Assembly: GCA_032718475.1 (NCBI GenBank)
Contig: JAUCBJ010001200.1
Span: forward strand, 1-63,168
From: Nemertoderma westbladi
Lineage: Eukaryota; Xenacoelomorpha; Nemertodermatida; Nemertodermatidae
Direction of reading: 5' to 3'
Length of the DNA: 63,168 bases
Position numbers and translations under genes: made by a program. The notes beneath the pieces were generated by a model. The model did no database searches. It had not been told where the DNA came from and saw only the letters and a list, made by a program, of their open reading frames with translations. Positions 1 to 12,928 of this stretch are shown piece after piece; the first letter of the stretch is position 1; every line of letters begins with the position of its first letter.

Positions 1-208
1 ATGTTTGATACTCCGGCTAAGGTAAGGTCTCACACATTATTATGTTTGACACTCCGGCTAAGGTAAGGTCTCACACATTATTATGTTTGATACTCCGGCT
101 AAGGTAAGGTCTCACACATTATTATGTTTGATACTCCGGCTAAGATAAGGTCTCACACATTATTATGTTTGACACTCCGGCTAAGGTAAGGTCTCGTAAT
201 TTACTGAG
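1..208. repeat. Satellite 1, 41-bp monomer block at window edge
   Basis: About five 41-bp units. Each has the common 28-bp core, which includes GTTTGATACTCCGGCTAAG, followed by a CACACATTATTAT linker. Units vary at GATACT/GACACT and at AAGGTAAGG/AAGATAAGG. The array runs off the left edge, so its true size is unknown. Confidence 0.97.
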
Positions 209-3200
209 ATGTTTGATACTCCGGCTAAGGTAAGGTCTCGTAATTTACTGGAGATGTTTGATACTCCGGCTAAGGTAAGGTCTCGTAATTTACTAGAGAT
301 GTTTGATACTCCGGCTAAGGTAAGGTCTCGTAATTTACTGGAGATGTTTGATACTCCGGCTAAGGTAAGGTCTCGTAATTTACTGGAGATGTTTGATACT
401 CCGGCTAAGGTAAGGTCTCGTAATTTACTGGAGATGTTTGATACTCCGGCTAAGGTAAGGTCTCGTAATTTACTAGAGATGTTTGATACTCCGGCTAAGG
501 TAAGGTCTCGTAATTTACTAGAGATGTTTGATACTCCGGCTAAGGTAAGGTCTCGTAATTTACTGGAGATGTTTGATACTCCGGCTAAGGTAAGGTCTCG
601 TAATTTACTAGAGATGTTTGATACTCCGGCTAAGGTAAGGTCTCGTAATTTACTAGAGATGTTTGATACTCCGGCTAAGGTAAGGTCTCGTAATTTACTG
701 GAGATGTTTGATACTCCGGCTAAGGTAAGGTCTCGTAATTTACTAGAGATGTTTGATACTCCGGCTAAGGTAAGGTCTCGTAATTTACTGGAGATGTTTG
801 ATACTCCGGCTAAGGTAAGGTCTCGTAATTTACTGGAGATGTTTGATACTCCGGCTAAGGTAAGGTCTCGTAATTTACTAGAGATGTTTGATACTCCGGC
901 TAAGGTAAGGTCTCGTAATTTACTGGAGATGTTTGATACTCCGGCTAAGGTAAGGTCTCGTAATTTACTGGAGATGTTTGATACTCCGGCTAAGGTAAGG
1001 TCTCGTAATTTACTAGAGATGTTTGATACTCCGGCTAAGGTAAGGTCTCGTAATTTACTGGAGATGTTTGATACTCCGGCTAAGGTAAGGTCTCGTAATT
1101 TACTGGAGATGTTTGATACTCCGGCTAAGGTAAGGTCTCGTAATTTACTGGAGATGTTTGATACTCCGGCTAAGGTAAGGTCTCGTAATTTACTGGAGAT
1201 GTTTGATACTCCGGCTAAGGTAAGGTCTCGTAATTTACTGGAGATGTTTGATACTCCGGCTAAGGTAAGGTCTCGTAATTTACTGGAGATGTTTGATACT
1301 CCGGCTAAGGTAAGGTCTCGTAATTTACTGGAGATGTTTGATACTCCGGCTAAGGTAAGGTCTCGTAATTTACTGGAGATGTTTGATACTCCGGCTAAGG
1401 TAAGGTCTCGTAATTTACTGGAGATGTTTGATACTCCGGCTAAGGTAAGGTCTCGTAATTTACTGGAGATGTTTGATACTCCGGCTAAGGTAAGGTCTCG
1501 TAATTTACTGGAGATGTTTGATACTCCGGCTAAGGTAAGGTCTCGTAATTTACTAGAGATGTTTGATACTCCGGCTAAGGTAAGGTCTCGTAATTTACTG
1601 GAGATGTTTGATACTCCGGCTAAGGTAAGGTCTCGTAATTTACTGGAGATGTTTGATACTCCGGCTAAGGTAAGGTCTCGTAATTTACTAGAGATGTTTG
1701 ATACTCCGGCTAAGGTAAGGTCTCGTAATTTACTGGAGATGTTTGATACTCCGGCTAAGGTAAGGTCTCGTAATTTACTAGAGATGTTTGATACTCCGGC
1801 TAAGGTAAGGTCTCGTAATTTACTAGAGATGTTTGATACTCCGGCTAAGGTAAGGTCTCGTAATTTACTGGAGATGTTTGATACTCCGGCTAAGGTAAGG
1901 TCTCGTAATTTACTGGAGATGTTTGATACTCCGGCTAAGGTAAGGTCTCGTAATTTACTGGAGATGTTTGATACTCCGGCTAAGGTAAGGTCTCGTAATT
2001 TACTGGAGATGTTTGATACTCCGGCTAAGGTAAGGTCTCGTAATTTACTGGAGATGTTTGATACTCCGGCTAAGGTAAGGTCTCGTAATTTACTGGAGAT
2101 GTTTGATACTCCGGCTAAGGTAAGGTCTCGTAATTTACTGGAGATGTTTGATACTCCGGCTAAGGTAAGGTCTCGTAATTTACTGGAGATGTTTGATACT
2201 CCGGCTAAGGTAAGGTCTCGTAATTTACTGGAGATGTTTGATACTCCGGCTAAGGTAAGGTCTCGTAATTTACTGGAGATGTTTGATACTCCGGCTAAGG
2301 TAAGGTCTCGTAATTTACTGGAGATGTTTGATACTCCGGCTAAGGTAAGGTCTCGTAATTTACTGGAGATGTTTGATACTCCGGCTAAGGTAAGGTCTCG
2401 TAATTTACTGGAGATGTTTGATACTCCGGCTAAGGTAAGGTCTCGTAATTTACTAGAGATGTTTGATACTCCGGCTAAGGTAAGGTCTCGTAATTTACTG
2501 GAGATGTTTGATACTCCGGCTAAGGTAAGGTCTCGTAATTTACTGGAGATGTTTGATACTCCGGCTAAGGTAAGGTCTCGTAATTTACTAGAGATGTTTG
2601 ATACTCCGGCTAAGGTAAGGTCTCGTAATTTACTGGAGATGTTTGATACTCCGGCTAAGGTAAGGTCTCGTAATTTACTGGAGATGTTTGATACTCCGGC
2701 TAAGGTAAGGTCTCGTAATTTACTAGAGATGTTTGATACTCCGGCTAAGGTAAGGTCTCGTAATTTACTGGAGATGTTTGATACTCCGGCTAAGGTAAGG
2801 TCTCGTAATTTACTGGAGATGTTTGATACTCCGGCTAAGGTAAGGTCTCGTAATTTACTGGAGATGTTTGATACTCCGGCTAAGGTAAGGTCTCGTAATT
2901 TACTAGAGATGTTTGATACTCCGGCTAAGGTAAGGTCTCGTAATTTACTGGAGATGTTTGATACTCCGGCTAAGGTAAGGTCTCGTAATTTACTGGAGAT
3001 GTTTGATACTCCGGCTAAGGTAAGGTCTCGTAATTTACTAGAGATGTTTGATACTCCGGCTAAGGTAAGGTCTCGTAATTTACTGGAGATGTTTGATACT
3101 CCGGCTAAGGTAAGGTCTCGTAATTTACTGGAGATGTTTGATACTCCGGCTAAGGTAAGGTCTCGTAATTTACTGGAGATGTTTGATACTCCGGCTAAGG

Positions 3201-5960
3201 TAAGGTCTCGTAATTTACTGGAGATGTTTGATACTCCGGCTAAGGTAAGGTCTCGTAATTTACTAGAGATGTTTGATACTCCGGCTAAGGTAAGGTCTCG
3301 TAATTTACTGGAGATGTTTGATACTCCGGCTAAGGTAAGGTCTCGTAATTTACTAGAGATGTTTGATACTCCGGCTAAGGTAAGGTCTCGTAATTTACTG
3401 GAGATGTTTGATACTCCGGCTAAGGTAAGGTCTCGTAATTTACTAGAGATGTTTGATACTCCGGCTAAGGTAAGGTCTCGTAATTTACTAGAGATGTTTG
3501 ATACTCCGGCTAAGGTAAGGTCTCGTAATTTACTGGAGATGTTTGATACTCCGGCTAAGGTAAGGTCTCGTAATTTACTAGAGATGTTTGATACTCCGGC
3601 TAAGGTAAGGTCTCGTAATTTACTGGAGATGTTTGATACTCCGGCTAAGGTAAGGTCTCGTAATTTACTAGAGATGTTTGATACTCCGGCTAAGGTAAGG
3701 TCTCGTAATTTACTGGAGATGTTTGATACTCCGGCTAAGGTAAGGTCTCGTAATTTACTAGAGATGTTTGATACTCCGGCTAAGGTAAGGTCTCGTAATT
3801 TACTGGAGATGTTTGATACTCCGGCTAAGGTAAGGTCTCGTAATTTACTAGAGATGTTTGATACTCCGGCTAAGGTAAGGTCTCGTAATTTACTAGAGAT
3901 GTTTGATACTCCGGCTAAGGTAAGGTCTCGTAATTTACTAGAGATGTTTGATACTCCGGCTAAGGTAAGGTCTCGTAATTTACTGGAGATGTTTGATACT
4001 CCGGCTAAGGTAAGGTCTCGTAATTTACTGGAGATGTTTGATACTCCGGCTAAGGTAAGGTCTCGTAATTTACTAGAGATGTTTGATACTCCGGCTAAGG
4101 TAAGGTCTCGTAATTTACTGGAGATGTTTGATACTCCGGCTAAGGTAAGGTCTCGTAATTTACTGGAGATGTTTGATACTCCGGCTAAGGTAAGGTCTCG
4201 TAATTTACTAGAGATGTTTGATACTCCGGCTAAGGTAAGGTCTCGTAATTTACTGGAGATGTTTGATACTCCGGCTAAGGTAAGGTCTCGTAATTTACTA
4301 GAGATGTTTGATACTCCGGCTAAGGTAAGGTCTCGTAATTTACTGGAGATGTTTGATACTCCGGCTAAGGTAAGGTCTCGTAATTTACTAGAGATGTTTG
4401 ATACTCCGGCTAAGGTAAGGTCTCGTAATTTACTAGAGATGTTTGATACTCCGGCTAAGGTAAGGTCTCGTAATTTACTGGAGATGTTTGATACTCCGGC
4501 TAAGGTAAGGTCTCGTAATTTACTAGAGATGTTTGATACTCCGGCTAAGGTAAGGTCTCGTAATTTACTGGAGATGTTTGATACTCCGGCTAAGGTAAGG
4601 TCTCGTAATTTACTGGAGATGTTTGATACTCCGGCTAAGGTAAGGTCTCGTAATTTACTGGAGATGTTTGATACTCCGGCTAAGGTAAGGTCTCGTAATT
4701 TACTAGAGATGTTTGATACTCCGGCTAAGGTAAGGTCTCGTAATTTACTAGAGATGTTTGATACTCCGGCTAAGGTAAGGTCTCGTAATTTACTGGAGAT
4801 GTTTGATACTCCGGCTAAGGTAAGGTCTCGTAATTTACTAGAGATGTTTGATACTCCGGCTAAGGTAAGGTCTCGTAATTTACTAGAGATGTTTGATACT
4901 CCGGCTAAGGTAAGGTCTCGTAATTTACTAGAGATGTTTGATACTCCGGCTAAGGTAAGGTCTCGTAATTTACTGGAGATGTTTGATACTCCGGCTAAGG
5001 TAAGGTCTCGTAATTTACTGGAGATGTTTGATACTCCGGCTAAGGTAAGGTCTCGTAATTTACTGGAGATGTTTGATACTCCGGCTAAGGTAAGGTCTCG
5101 TAATTTACTAGAGATGTTTGATACTCCGGCTAAGGTAAGGTCTCGTAATTTACTGGAGATGTTTGATACTCCGGCTAAGGTAAGGTCTCGTAATTTACTG
5201 GAGATGTTTGATACTCCGGCTAAGGTAAGGTCTCGTAATTTACTGGAGATGTTTGATACTCCGGCTAAGGTAAGGTCTCGTAATTTACTGGAGATGTTTG
5301 ATACTCCAGCTAAGGTAAGGTCTCGTAATTTACTGGAGATGTTTGATACTCCGGCTAAAGTAAGGTCTCGTAATTTACTGGATATGTGTGATACTCCGGC
5401 TAAGGTAAGGTCTCGTAATTTACTGGAGATGTTTGATACTCCGGCTAAGGTAAGGTCTCGTAATTTACTGGAGATGTGTGATACTCCGGCTAAGGTAAGG
5501 TCTCGTAATTTACTAGAGATGTTTGATACTCCGGCTAAGGTAAGGTCTCGTAATTTACTAGAGCTGTTTGATACTCCGGCTAAGGTAAGGTCTCGTAATT
5601 TACTGGAGATGTTTGATACTCCGGCTAAGGTAAGGTCTCGTAATTTACTGGAGATGTGTGATACTCCGGCTAAGGTAAGGTCTCGTAATTTACTAGAGAT
5701 GTTTGATACTCTGGCTAAGGTAAGGTCTCGTAATTTACTGGAGATGTTTGATACTCCGGCTAAGGTAAGGTCTCGTAATTTACTGGAGATGTGTGATACT
5801 CCGGCTAAGGTAATGTCTCGTAATTTACTAGAGATGTTTGATACTCCGGCTAAGGTAAGGTCTCGTAATTTACTAGAGATGTTTGATACTCCGGCTAAGG
5901 TAAGGTCTCGTAATTTACTGGAGATGTTTGATACTCCGGCTAAGGTAAGGTCTCACACAT
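209..5960. repeat. Satellite 1, 45-bp monomer block A (about 128 units)
   Basis: Tandem 45-bp units share the 28-bp core of the 41-bp unit, but the linker is CGTAATTTACTGGAGAT. Because 45 is divisible by 3 and the frame lacks stops, the plus strand reads as a protein of about 1,900 residues repeating MFDTPAKVRSRNLLE. I regard this as an artefact. The commonest change (CTGGAG/CTAGAG) is silent in that frame, but the rarer ones mostly change residues (F to C, R to M, P to L, L to R), and related 41-bp units break the frame. Units are nearly identical up to about 5280. Diversity then rises toward the right border (GATATGTGTG, CTCTGGCT and AATGTCT variants). Confidence 0.97.
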
Positions 5961-6413
5961 TATTATGTTTGATACTCCGGCTAAGATAAGGTCTCACACA
6001 TTATTATGTTTGATACTCCGGCTAAGGTAATGTCTCACACATTATTATATTTGATACTCCGGCTAAGATAAGGTCTCACACATTATTATGTTTGATACTC
6101 CGGCTAAGATAAGGTCTCACACATTATTATGTTTGATACTCCGGCTAAGATAAGGTCTCACACATTATTATGTTTGATACTCCGGCTAAGATAAGGTCTC
6201 ACACATTATTATGTTTGATACTCCGGCTAAGGTAAGGTCTCACACATTATTATGTTTGATACTCCGGCTAAGGTAAGGTCTCACACATTATTATGTTTGA
6301 TACTCCGGCTAAGATAAGGTCTCACACATTATTATGTTTGATACTCCGGCTAAGATAAGGTCTCACACATTATTATGTTTGATACTCCGGCTAAGATAAG
6401 GTCTCACACATTA
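5961..6413. repeat. Satellite 1, 41-bp monomer block B
   Basis: About eleven 41-bp units, mostly the AAGATAAGG subtype, including the diagnostic AATGTCT and TTATATTTGAT variants near its left end. The same ordered variants follow the 45-bp blocks ending at about 7975, 13506 and 18988, which shows shared descent of these borders. Confidence 0.96.
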
Positions 6414-7975
6414 TTATGTTTGATACTCCGGCTAAGGTAAGGTCTCGTAATTTACTGGAGATGTTTGATACTCCGGCTAAGGTAAGGTCTCGTAATTTAC
6501 TAGAGATGTTTGATACTCCGGCTAAGGTAAGGTCTCGTAATTTACTGGAGATGTTTGATACTCCGGCTAAGGTAAGGTCTCGTAATTTACTGGATATGTG
6601 TGATACTCCGGCTAAGGTAAGGTCTCGTAATTTACTGGAGATGTTTGATACTCCGGCTAAGGTAAGGTCTCGTAATTTACTGGAGATGTTTGATACTCCG
6701 GCTAAGGTAAGGTCTCGTAATTTACTAGAGATGTTTGATACTCCGGCTAAGGTAAGGTCTCGTAATTTACTGGAGATGTTTGATACTCCGGCTAAGGTAA
6801 GGTCTCGTAATTTACTGGAGATGTTTGATACTCCGGCTAAGGTAAGGTCTCGTAATTTACTAGAGATGTTTGATACTCCGGCTAAGGTAAGGTCTCGTAA
6901 TTTACTGGAGATGTTTGATACTCCGGCTAAGGTAAGGTCTCGTAATTTACTGGAGATGTTTGATACTCCGGCTAAGGTAAGGTCTCGTAATTTACTGGAG
7001 ATGTTTGATACTCCGGCTAAGGTAAGGTCTCGTAATTTACTAGAGATGTTTGATACTCCGGCTAAGGTAAGGTCTCGTAATTTACTAGAGATGTTTGATA
7101 CTCCGGCTAAGGTAAGGTCTCGTAATTTACTGGAGATGTTTGATACTCCGGCTAAGGTAAGGTCTCGTAATTTACTGGAGATGTTTGATACTCCGGCTAA
7201 GGTAAGGTCTCGTAATTTACTAGAGATGTTTGATACTCCGGCTAAGGTAAGGTCTCGTAATTTACTGGAGATGTTTGATACTCCGGCTAAGGTAAGGTCT
7301 CGTAATTTACTAGAGATGTTTGATAATCCGGCTAAGGTAAGGTCTCGTAATTTACGAGAGATGTTTGATACTCCGGCTAAGGTAAGGTCTCGTAATTTAC
7401 TAGAGATGTTTGATACTCCGGCTAAGGTAAGGTCTCGTAATTTACTGGAGATGTTTGATACTCCGGCTAAGGTAAGGTCTCGTAATTTACTGGAGATGTT
7501 TGATACTCCGGCTAAGGTAAGGTCTCGTAATTTACTGGAGATGTTTGATACTCCGGCTAAGGTAAGGTCTCGTAATTTACGAGAGATGTTTGATACTCCG
7601 GCTAAGGTAAGGTCTCGTAATTTACTGGAGATGTTTGATACTCCGGCTAAGGTAAGGTCTCGTAATTTACTGGAGATGTGTGATACTCCGGCTAAGGTAA
7701 GGTCTCGTAATTTACTAGAGATGTTTGATACTCTGGCTAAGGTAAGGTCTCGTAATTTACTGGAGATGTTTGATACTCCGGCTAAGGTAAGGTCTCGTAA
7801 TTTACTGGAGATGTGTGATACTCCGGTTAAGGTAAGGTCTCGTAATTTACTAGAGATGTTTGATACTCCGGCTAAGGTAAGGTCTCGTAATTTACTAGAG
7901 ATGTTTGATACTCCGGCTAAGGTAAGGTCTCGTAATTTACTGGAGATGTTTGATACTCCGGCTAAGGTAAGGTCT
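6414..7975. repeat. Satellite 1, 45-bp monomer block C (about 35 units)
   Basis: Block of 45-bp units with private variants, such as GATAATCCGG at about 7322 and TTACGAGAG at about 7354 and 7579. Its right end repeats the diagnostic series (GATGTGTG, CTCTGGCT) seen at the right end of block A. The block therefore looks like an internal duplication of a block A border. Confidence 0.96.
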
Positions 7976-10455
7976 CACACATTATTATGTTTGATACTCC
8001 GGCTAAGATAAGGTCTCACACATTATTATGTTTGATACTCCGGCTAAGGTAATGTCTCACACATTATTATATTTGATACTCCGGCTAAGATAAGGTCTCA
8101 CACATTATTATGTTTGATACTCCGGCTAAGATAAGGTCTCACACATTATTATGTTTGATACTCCGGCTAAGATAAGGTCTCACACATTATTATGTTTGAT
8201 ACTCCGGCTAAGATAAGGTCTCACACATTATTATGTTTGATACTCCGGCTAAGATAAGGTCTCACACATTATTATGTTTGATACTCCGGCTAAGATAAGG
8301 TCTCACACATTATTATGTTTGATACTCCGGCTAAGATAAGGTCTCACACATTATTATGTTTGATACTCCGGCTAAGATAAGGTCTCACACATTATTATGT
8401 TTGATACTCCGGCTAAGATAAGGTCTCACACATTATTATGTTTGATACTCCGGCTAAGATAAGGTCTCACACATTATTATGTTTGATACTCCGGCTAAGA
8501 TAAGGTCTCACACATTGTTATGTTTGATACTCCGGCTAAGATAAGGTCTCACACATTATTATGTTTGATACTCCGGCTAAGATAAGGTCTCACACATTAT
8601 TATGTTTGATACTCCGGCTAAGATAAGGTCTCACACATTATTATGTTTGATACTCCGGCTAAGGTAAGGTCTCACACATTATTATGTTTGATACTCCGGC
8701 TAAGATAAGGTCTCACACATTATTATGTTTGATACTCCGGCTAAGGTAAGGTCTCACACATTATTATGTTTGATACTCAGGCTAAGGTAATGTCTTACAC
8801 ATTATTATGTTTGATACTCCGGCTAAGATAAGGCCTCACACATTATTATGTTTGACACTCCGGCTAAGATAAGGTCTCACACATTATTATGTTTGATACT
8901 CCGGCTAAGATAAGGTCTCACACATTATTATGTTTGATACTCCGGCTAAGGTAAGGTCTCACACATTATTATGTTTGATACTCAGGCTAAGGTAATGTCT
9001 CACACATTATTATGTTTGATACTCCGGCTAAGATAAGGCCTCACACATTATTATGTTTGACACTCCGGCTAAGATAAGGTCTCACACATTATTATGTTTG
9101 ATACTCCGGCTAAGATAAGGTCTCACACATTATTATGTTTGATACTCCGGCTAAGGTAAGGTCTCACACATTATTATGTTTGATACTCAGGCTAAGGTAA
9201 TGTCTCACACATTATTATGTTTGACACTCCGGCTAAGATAAGGTCTCACACATTATTATGTTTGATACTCCGGCTAAGATAAGGTCTCACACATTATTAT
9301 GTTTGATACTCCGGCTAAGGTAAGGTCTCACACATTATTATGTTTGATACTCAGGCTAAGGTAATGTCTCACACATTATTATGTTTGACACTCCGGCTAA
9401 GATAAGGTCTCACACATTATTATGTTTGATACTCCGGCTAAGATAAGGTCTCACACATTATTATGTTTGATACTCCGGCTAAGGTAAGGTCTCACACATT
9501 ATTATGTTTGATACTCCGGCTAAGATAAGGTCTCACACATTATTATGTTTGACACTCCGGCTAAGGTAAGGTCTCACACATTATTATGTTTGATACTCCG
9601 GCTAAGATAAGGTCTCACACATTATTATGTTTGACACTCCGGCTAAGGTAAGGTCTCGTAATTTACTGGAGATGTTTGATACTCCGGCTAAGGTAAGGTC
9701 TCGTAATTTACTAGATATGTTTGATACTCCGGCTAAGGTAAGGTCTCACACATTATTATGTTTGATACTCCGGCTAAGTTAATGTCTCACACATTATTAT
9801 GTTTGATACTCCGGCTAAGATAAGGTCTCACACATTATTATGTTTGACACTCCGGCTAAGGTAAGGTCTCACACATTATAATGTTTGATACTCCGGCTAA
9901 GGTAAGGTCTCACACATTATTATGTTTGATACTCCGGCTAAGATAAGGTCTCACACATTATTATGTTTGACACTCCGGCTAAGGTAATGTCTCACACATT
10001 ATTATGTTTGATACTCCGGCTAAGATAAGGTCTCACACATTATTATGTTTGATACTCCGGCTAAGGTAATGTCTCACACATTATTATGTTTGATACTCCG
10101 GCTAAGGTAAGGTCTCACACATTATTATGTTTGATACTCCGGCTAAGGTAAGGTCTCACACATTATTATGTTTGATACTCAGGCTAAGGTAATGTCTCAC
10201 ACATTATTATGTTTGACACTCCGGCTAAGATAAGGTCTCACACATTATTATGTTTGATACTCCGGCTAAGATAAGGTCTCACACATTATTATGTTTGATA
10301 CTCCGGCTAAGGTAAGGTCTCACACATTATTATGTTTGATACTCCGGCTAAGATAAGGTCTCACACATTATTATGTTTGACACTCCGGCTAAGGTAAGGT
10401 CTCACACATTATTATGTTTGATACTCCGGCTAAGATAAGGTCTCACACATTATTA
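7976..10455. repeat. Satellite 1, 41-bp monomer block D with a two-unit 45-bp island
   Basis: About sixty 41-bp units. Landmarks are an ATTGTTATG variant near 8515, ACTCAGGCT and GTCTTACAC variants at 8770-9370, two 45-bp units at about 9640-9725 ending in CTAGATATG, and a CTAAGTTAATG unit just after. The same landmarks recur in the same order in blocks F and H, defining a higher-order repeat. Confidence 0.96.
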
Positions 10456-10768
10456 TGTTTGACACTCCGGCTAAGGTAAGGTCTCGTAATTTACTAGAGA
10501 TGTTTGATACTCCGGCTAAGGTAAGGTCTCGTAATTTACTGGAGATGTTTGATACTCCGGCTAAGGTAAGGTCTTGTAATTTACTGGAGATGTTTGATAC
10601 TCCGGCTAAGGTAAGGTCTCGTAATTTACTGGAGATGTTTGATACTCCGGCTAAGGTAAGGTCTCGTAATTTACTAGAGATGTTTGATACTCCGGCTAAG
10701 GTAAGGTCTCGTAATTTACTGGAGATGTTTGATACTCCGGCTAAAGTAAGGTCTCGTAATTTACTGGA
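10456..10768. repeat. Satellite 1, 45-bp monomer block E, left part, cut by a LINE
   Basis: Seven 45-bp units, including a GTCTTGTAATTT variant that also marks unit 3 of the block beginning at 16356. The last unit has CTAAAGTAAGG. The block is interrupted after TACTGGA by the LINE insertion and resumes at 12929. Confidence 0.97.
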
Positions 10769-12928
10769 GTAATATAATAATATAATGGACTAATAATAAT
10801 ATCGTAATATAATCGTAATATACTGGACTAATTTACATCTCGTGTACTGGCGATTATATTCTATGTAAAGACATTAACTGTACAGATAGTGATCATATAT
10901 CTAATTTAGAAAATTTTTATGAATCGGTTATTTCTGCCTTACATGAATCCGAACACACTAATGGTTCTAGAACAAATAGTAAAAATATCATTCCTGGGTG
11001 GAATGATCTGATTAGGCAACATTATGATGCATCTCGCGATACATTCTCTCTGTGGCGTGAGGCGGGACGACCCCGATCTGGCCCAATTTTCGATCTGAAA
11101 AGGCGAGCGGACTTGCGTTTTAAATACGCTGTCCGTGCAGCCAAAAATAACGAAAACAAAATTCGTTGCGAAATGTTAGCTAAAAAACTGTCTGGTAAAA
11201 ATACTCGTGACTTTTGGAAAGAAATTAAAAAAATTAACAATTGTAATACTCCATTACCAACTTCGATTGATGGTACTACAGGTACTGCAGAGATTGCTGA
11301 GATGTGGCGTAAACATTATTATGATCTTTTTAATTGTTTAAAGCGCACAACCAATAATTTACACTGTTCCGATAATATTAATTACGAAGATATGTGTGTT
11401 AGTGCTGAGGAGGTTCGTAGTAATATTGAGTCTTTATCAAATAATAAATCTTGTGGTTTAGACGGCATATTTGCAGAACATTTAAAGTACAGTAGCAGTA
11501 TACTATATGAAATTTTAGCAACTTTATTTACGAGTTTCTTTGTTCATGGTTATCTTCCTAATAACTTAATATCTGTTATATTGGTGCCGATAATTAAAGA
11601 TAAAACAGCTAAAATTAACAGTAAAGATAATTACAGACCGATAGCGTTAGCAAGCATCATTTCAAAGGTAATGGAAAAAATAATACTGCATAGGATAGAA
11701 CCTAATCTAAAAACAACGCATAATCAATTTGGTTTTAAAAGTAAATTAGGTACCGATATGTGCATATTTTCCCTGAAAGAAATGATATACAAATACAGAC
11801 AGTTACAATCTACTATGTTTGTCACTTTCTTGGACGCCTCTAAGGCATTTGATAGAATAAACCATGATGTGCTTTTTGGTACTCTAATTAAACGGGGGGT
11901 TCCCCAATATATAGTGCGATTAATAATTTTCTGGTATGTTCATCAAACATTCTGTGTTAGGTGGGGCCCAAATGTTTCAGCTTCTTTCACCGTTTCTAAC
12001 GGAGTAAGACAGGGTGGAATACTGAGCCCTTTCCTATTTAACATTTATATGAATATATTATCTACTAAATTAAATAGCTGCAATATAGGGTGTCTTATGT
12101 ATCATACATTATGCAATAATATTTTGTATGCTGATGATTTAGTTTTATTGTCTCCGTCTGTAAAAGGTATGCAAAAACTGCTGAAATTGTGCTCTGAGTT
12201 TGGAGACGAATATGATGTAATTTTCAACGCAACAAAAAGTGCTACTTTATATATTCGATCAAAATCTCAAATATCGTGGAATTTTCCTTCATTTAAAATA
12301 GGCAATATTACTCTTCCAATCAAAAAAGAATATAAATATTTAGGACATTATATTACCAATACACTATCTGATGATAGAGATATTTTACGACAACGTAGGA
12401 AACTATATATGCAGGCAAATAGTTTGAAACGCAGATTTTTTATGTGTTCAAATGATATTAAGCAACGTTTATTTCAATCCTATTGTACGCCGATGTATAC
12501 AGCTCACTTATGGTGCAATTATACTAAAACTGTATATAATAAATTTACAACATCATATAATAATACATTTCGAATTCTTATGGGATATCCCAAAAATTGT
12601 AGTGCCTCAGAAATGTTTTTATTTAATCGTTTGCCTAGTTGTGCTGCTGTGATTCGTAATCTCATTTATAATTTCATTGTTAGGATCGATAAATCATTTA
12701 ATACTATTATCTCCAGCTGTTCTACATCTGATTGTATATATTTTTCCCCATTGCGACGGTTTTGGATGACTGAATTACATATTAATTTTAAATTGCCGAA
12801 GCTGTTATATATTAATTCCGTAAATATTAATTCTGGTAAATAACGCTTATATTTATTGGTTGTTTGGTGATGGTGGTGTAGTAATGTTATGGTGCAAAGT
12901 GGACTTCGTGTTCAGAATATACACAATA
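10769..12928 (+). mobile_element. 5'-truncated non-LTR retrotransposon (LINE) inserted in satellite 1
   Basis: The insertion is flanked by TACTGGA at 10762-10768 and again at 12929-12935. Uninterrupted satellite copies at about 5351-5390 and 18396-18430 carry the same neighbouring variants (CTAAAGTAAGG followed directly by GGATATGTGTG). They therefore act as empty sites and show that a 7-bp target was duplicated. The first 50 bases or so are AT-rich filler containing GTAATATACTGG, resembling the target, as expected from imprecise 5'-end joining in target-primed reverse transcription. The 3' end has no poly(A) tail. The endonuclease domain is lost through 5' truncation. Confidence 0.93.
10819..12843 (+). 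CDS. LINE ORF2 fragment: reverse transcriptase, open from the truncation to the natural stop
   Basis: The frame is open for 674 codons after stops at 10810 and 10816, and no genuine start codon is present. It begins in the linker after the lost endonuclease; residues such as PGWNDLIRQHYDASRD and LWREAGRPRSGPIFDLKRR are typical of this linker in animal LINEs. RT motifs are visible: FLDASKAFDRINHDVL (first catalytic Asp), NGVRQGGILSPFLFNIYM, and the YADD box in NNILYADDLVLLSPS. A conserved C-terminal region follows (SYCTPMYTAHLWC). No RNase H domain is seen. The product would copy LINE RNA into DNA at the insertion site. Lack of internal stops suggests a young insertion. Clade assignment (Rex1/Babar or CR1/Jockey group) is uncertain. 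Confidence 0.9.
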   Translation, partial: YTGLIYISCTGDYILCKDINCTDSDHISNLENFYESVISALHESEHTNGSRTNSKNIIPGWNDLIRQHYDASRDTFSLWREAGRPRSGPIFDLKRRADLRFKYAVRAAKNNENKIRCEMLAKKLSGKNTRDFWKEIKKINNCNTPLPTSIDGTTGTAEIAEMWRKHYYDLFNCLKRTTNNLHCSDNINYEDMCVSAEEVRSNIESLSNNKSCGLDGIFAEHLKYSSSILYEILATLFTSFFVHGYLPNNLISVILVPIIKDKTAKINSKDNYRPIALASIISKVMEKIILHRIEPNLKTTHNQFGFKSKLGTDMCIFSLKEMIYKYRQLQSTMFVTFLDASKAFDRINHDVLFGTLIKRGVPQYIVRLIIFWYVHQTFCVRWGPNVSASFTVSNGVRQGGILSPFLFNIYMNILSTKLNSCNIGCLMYHTLCNNILYADDLVLLSPSVKGMQKLLKLCSEFGDEYDVIFNATKSATLYIRSKSQISWNFPSFKIGNITLPIKKEYKYLGHYITNTLSDDRDILRQRRKLYMQANSLKRRFFMCSNDIKQRLFQSYCTPMYTAHLWCNYTKTVYNKFTTSYNNTFRILMGYPKNCSASEMFLFNRLPSCAAVIRNLIYNFIVRIDKSFNTIISSCSTSDCIYFSPLRRFWMTELHINFKLPKLLYINSVNINSGK

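Noticed and set aside
209-5989. A plus-strand ORF of 1,926 codons (and similar ones at 6416-8011 and 16355-19030)
   Set aside because: It is a readout of 45-bp satellite units with no stop in that frame. Neighbouring 41-bp units break it, rare variants are mostly residue-changing, and no domain or signal is present.
11022-11240. Minus-strand ORF opposite the LINE RT
   Set aside because: Shadow frame of the LINE coding strand, no protein character.
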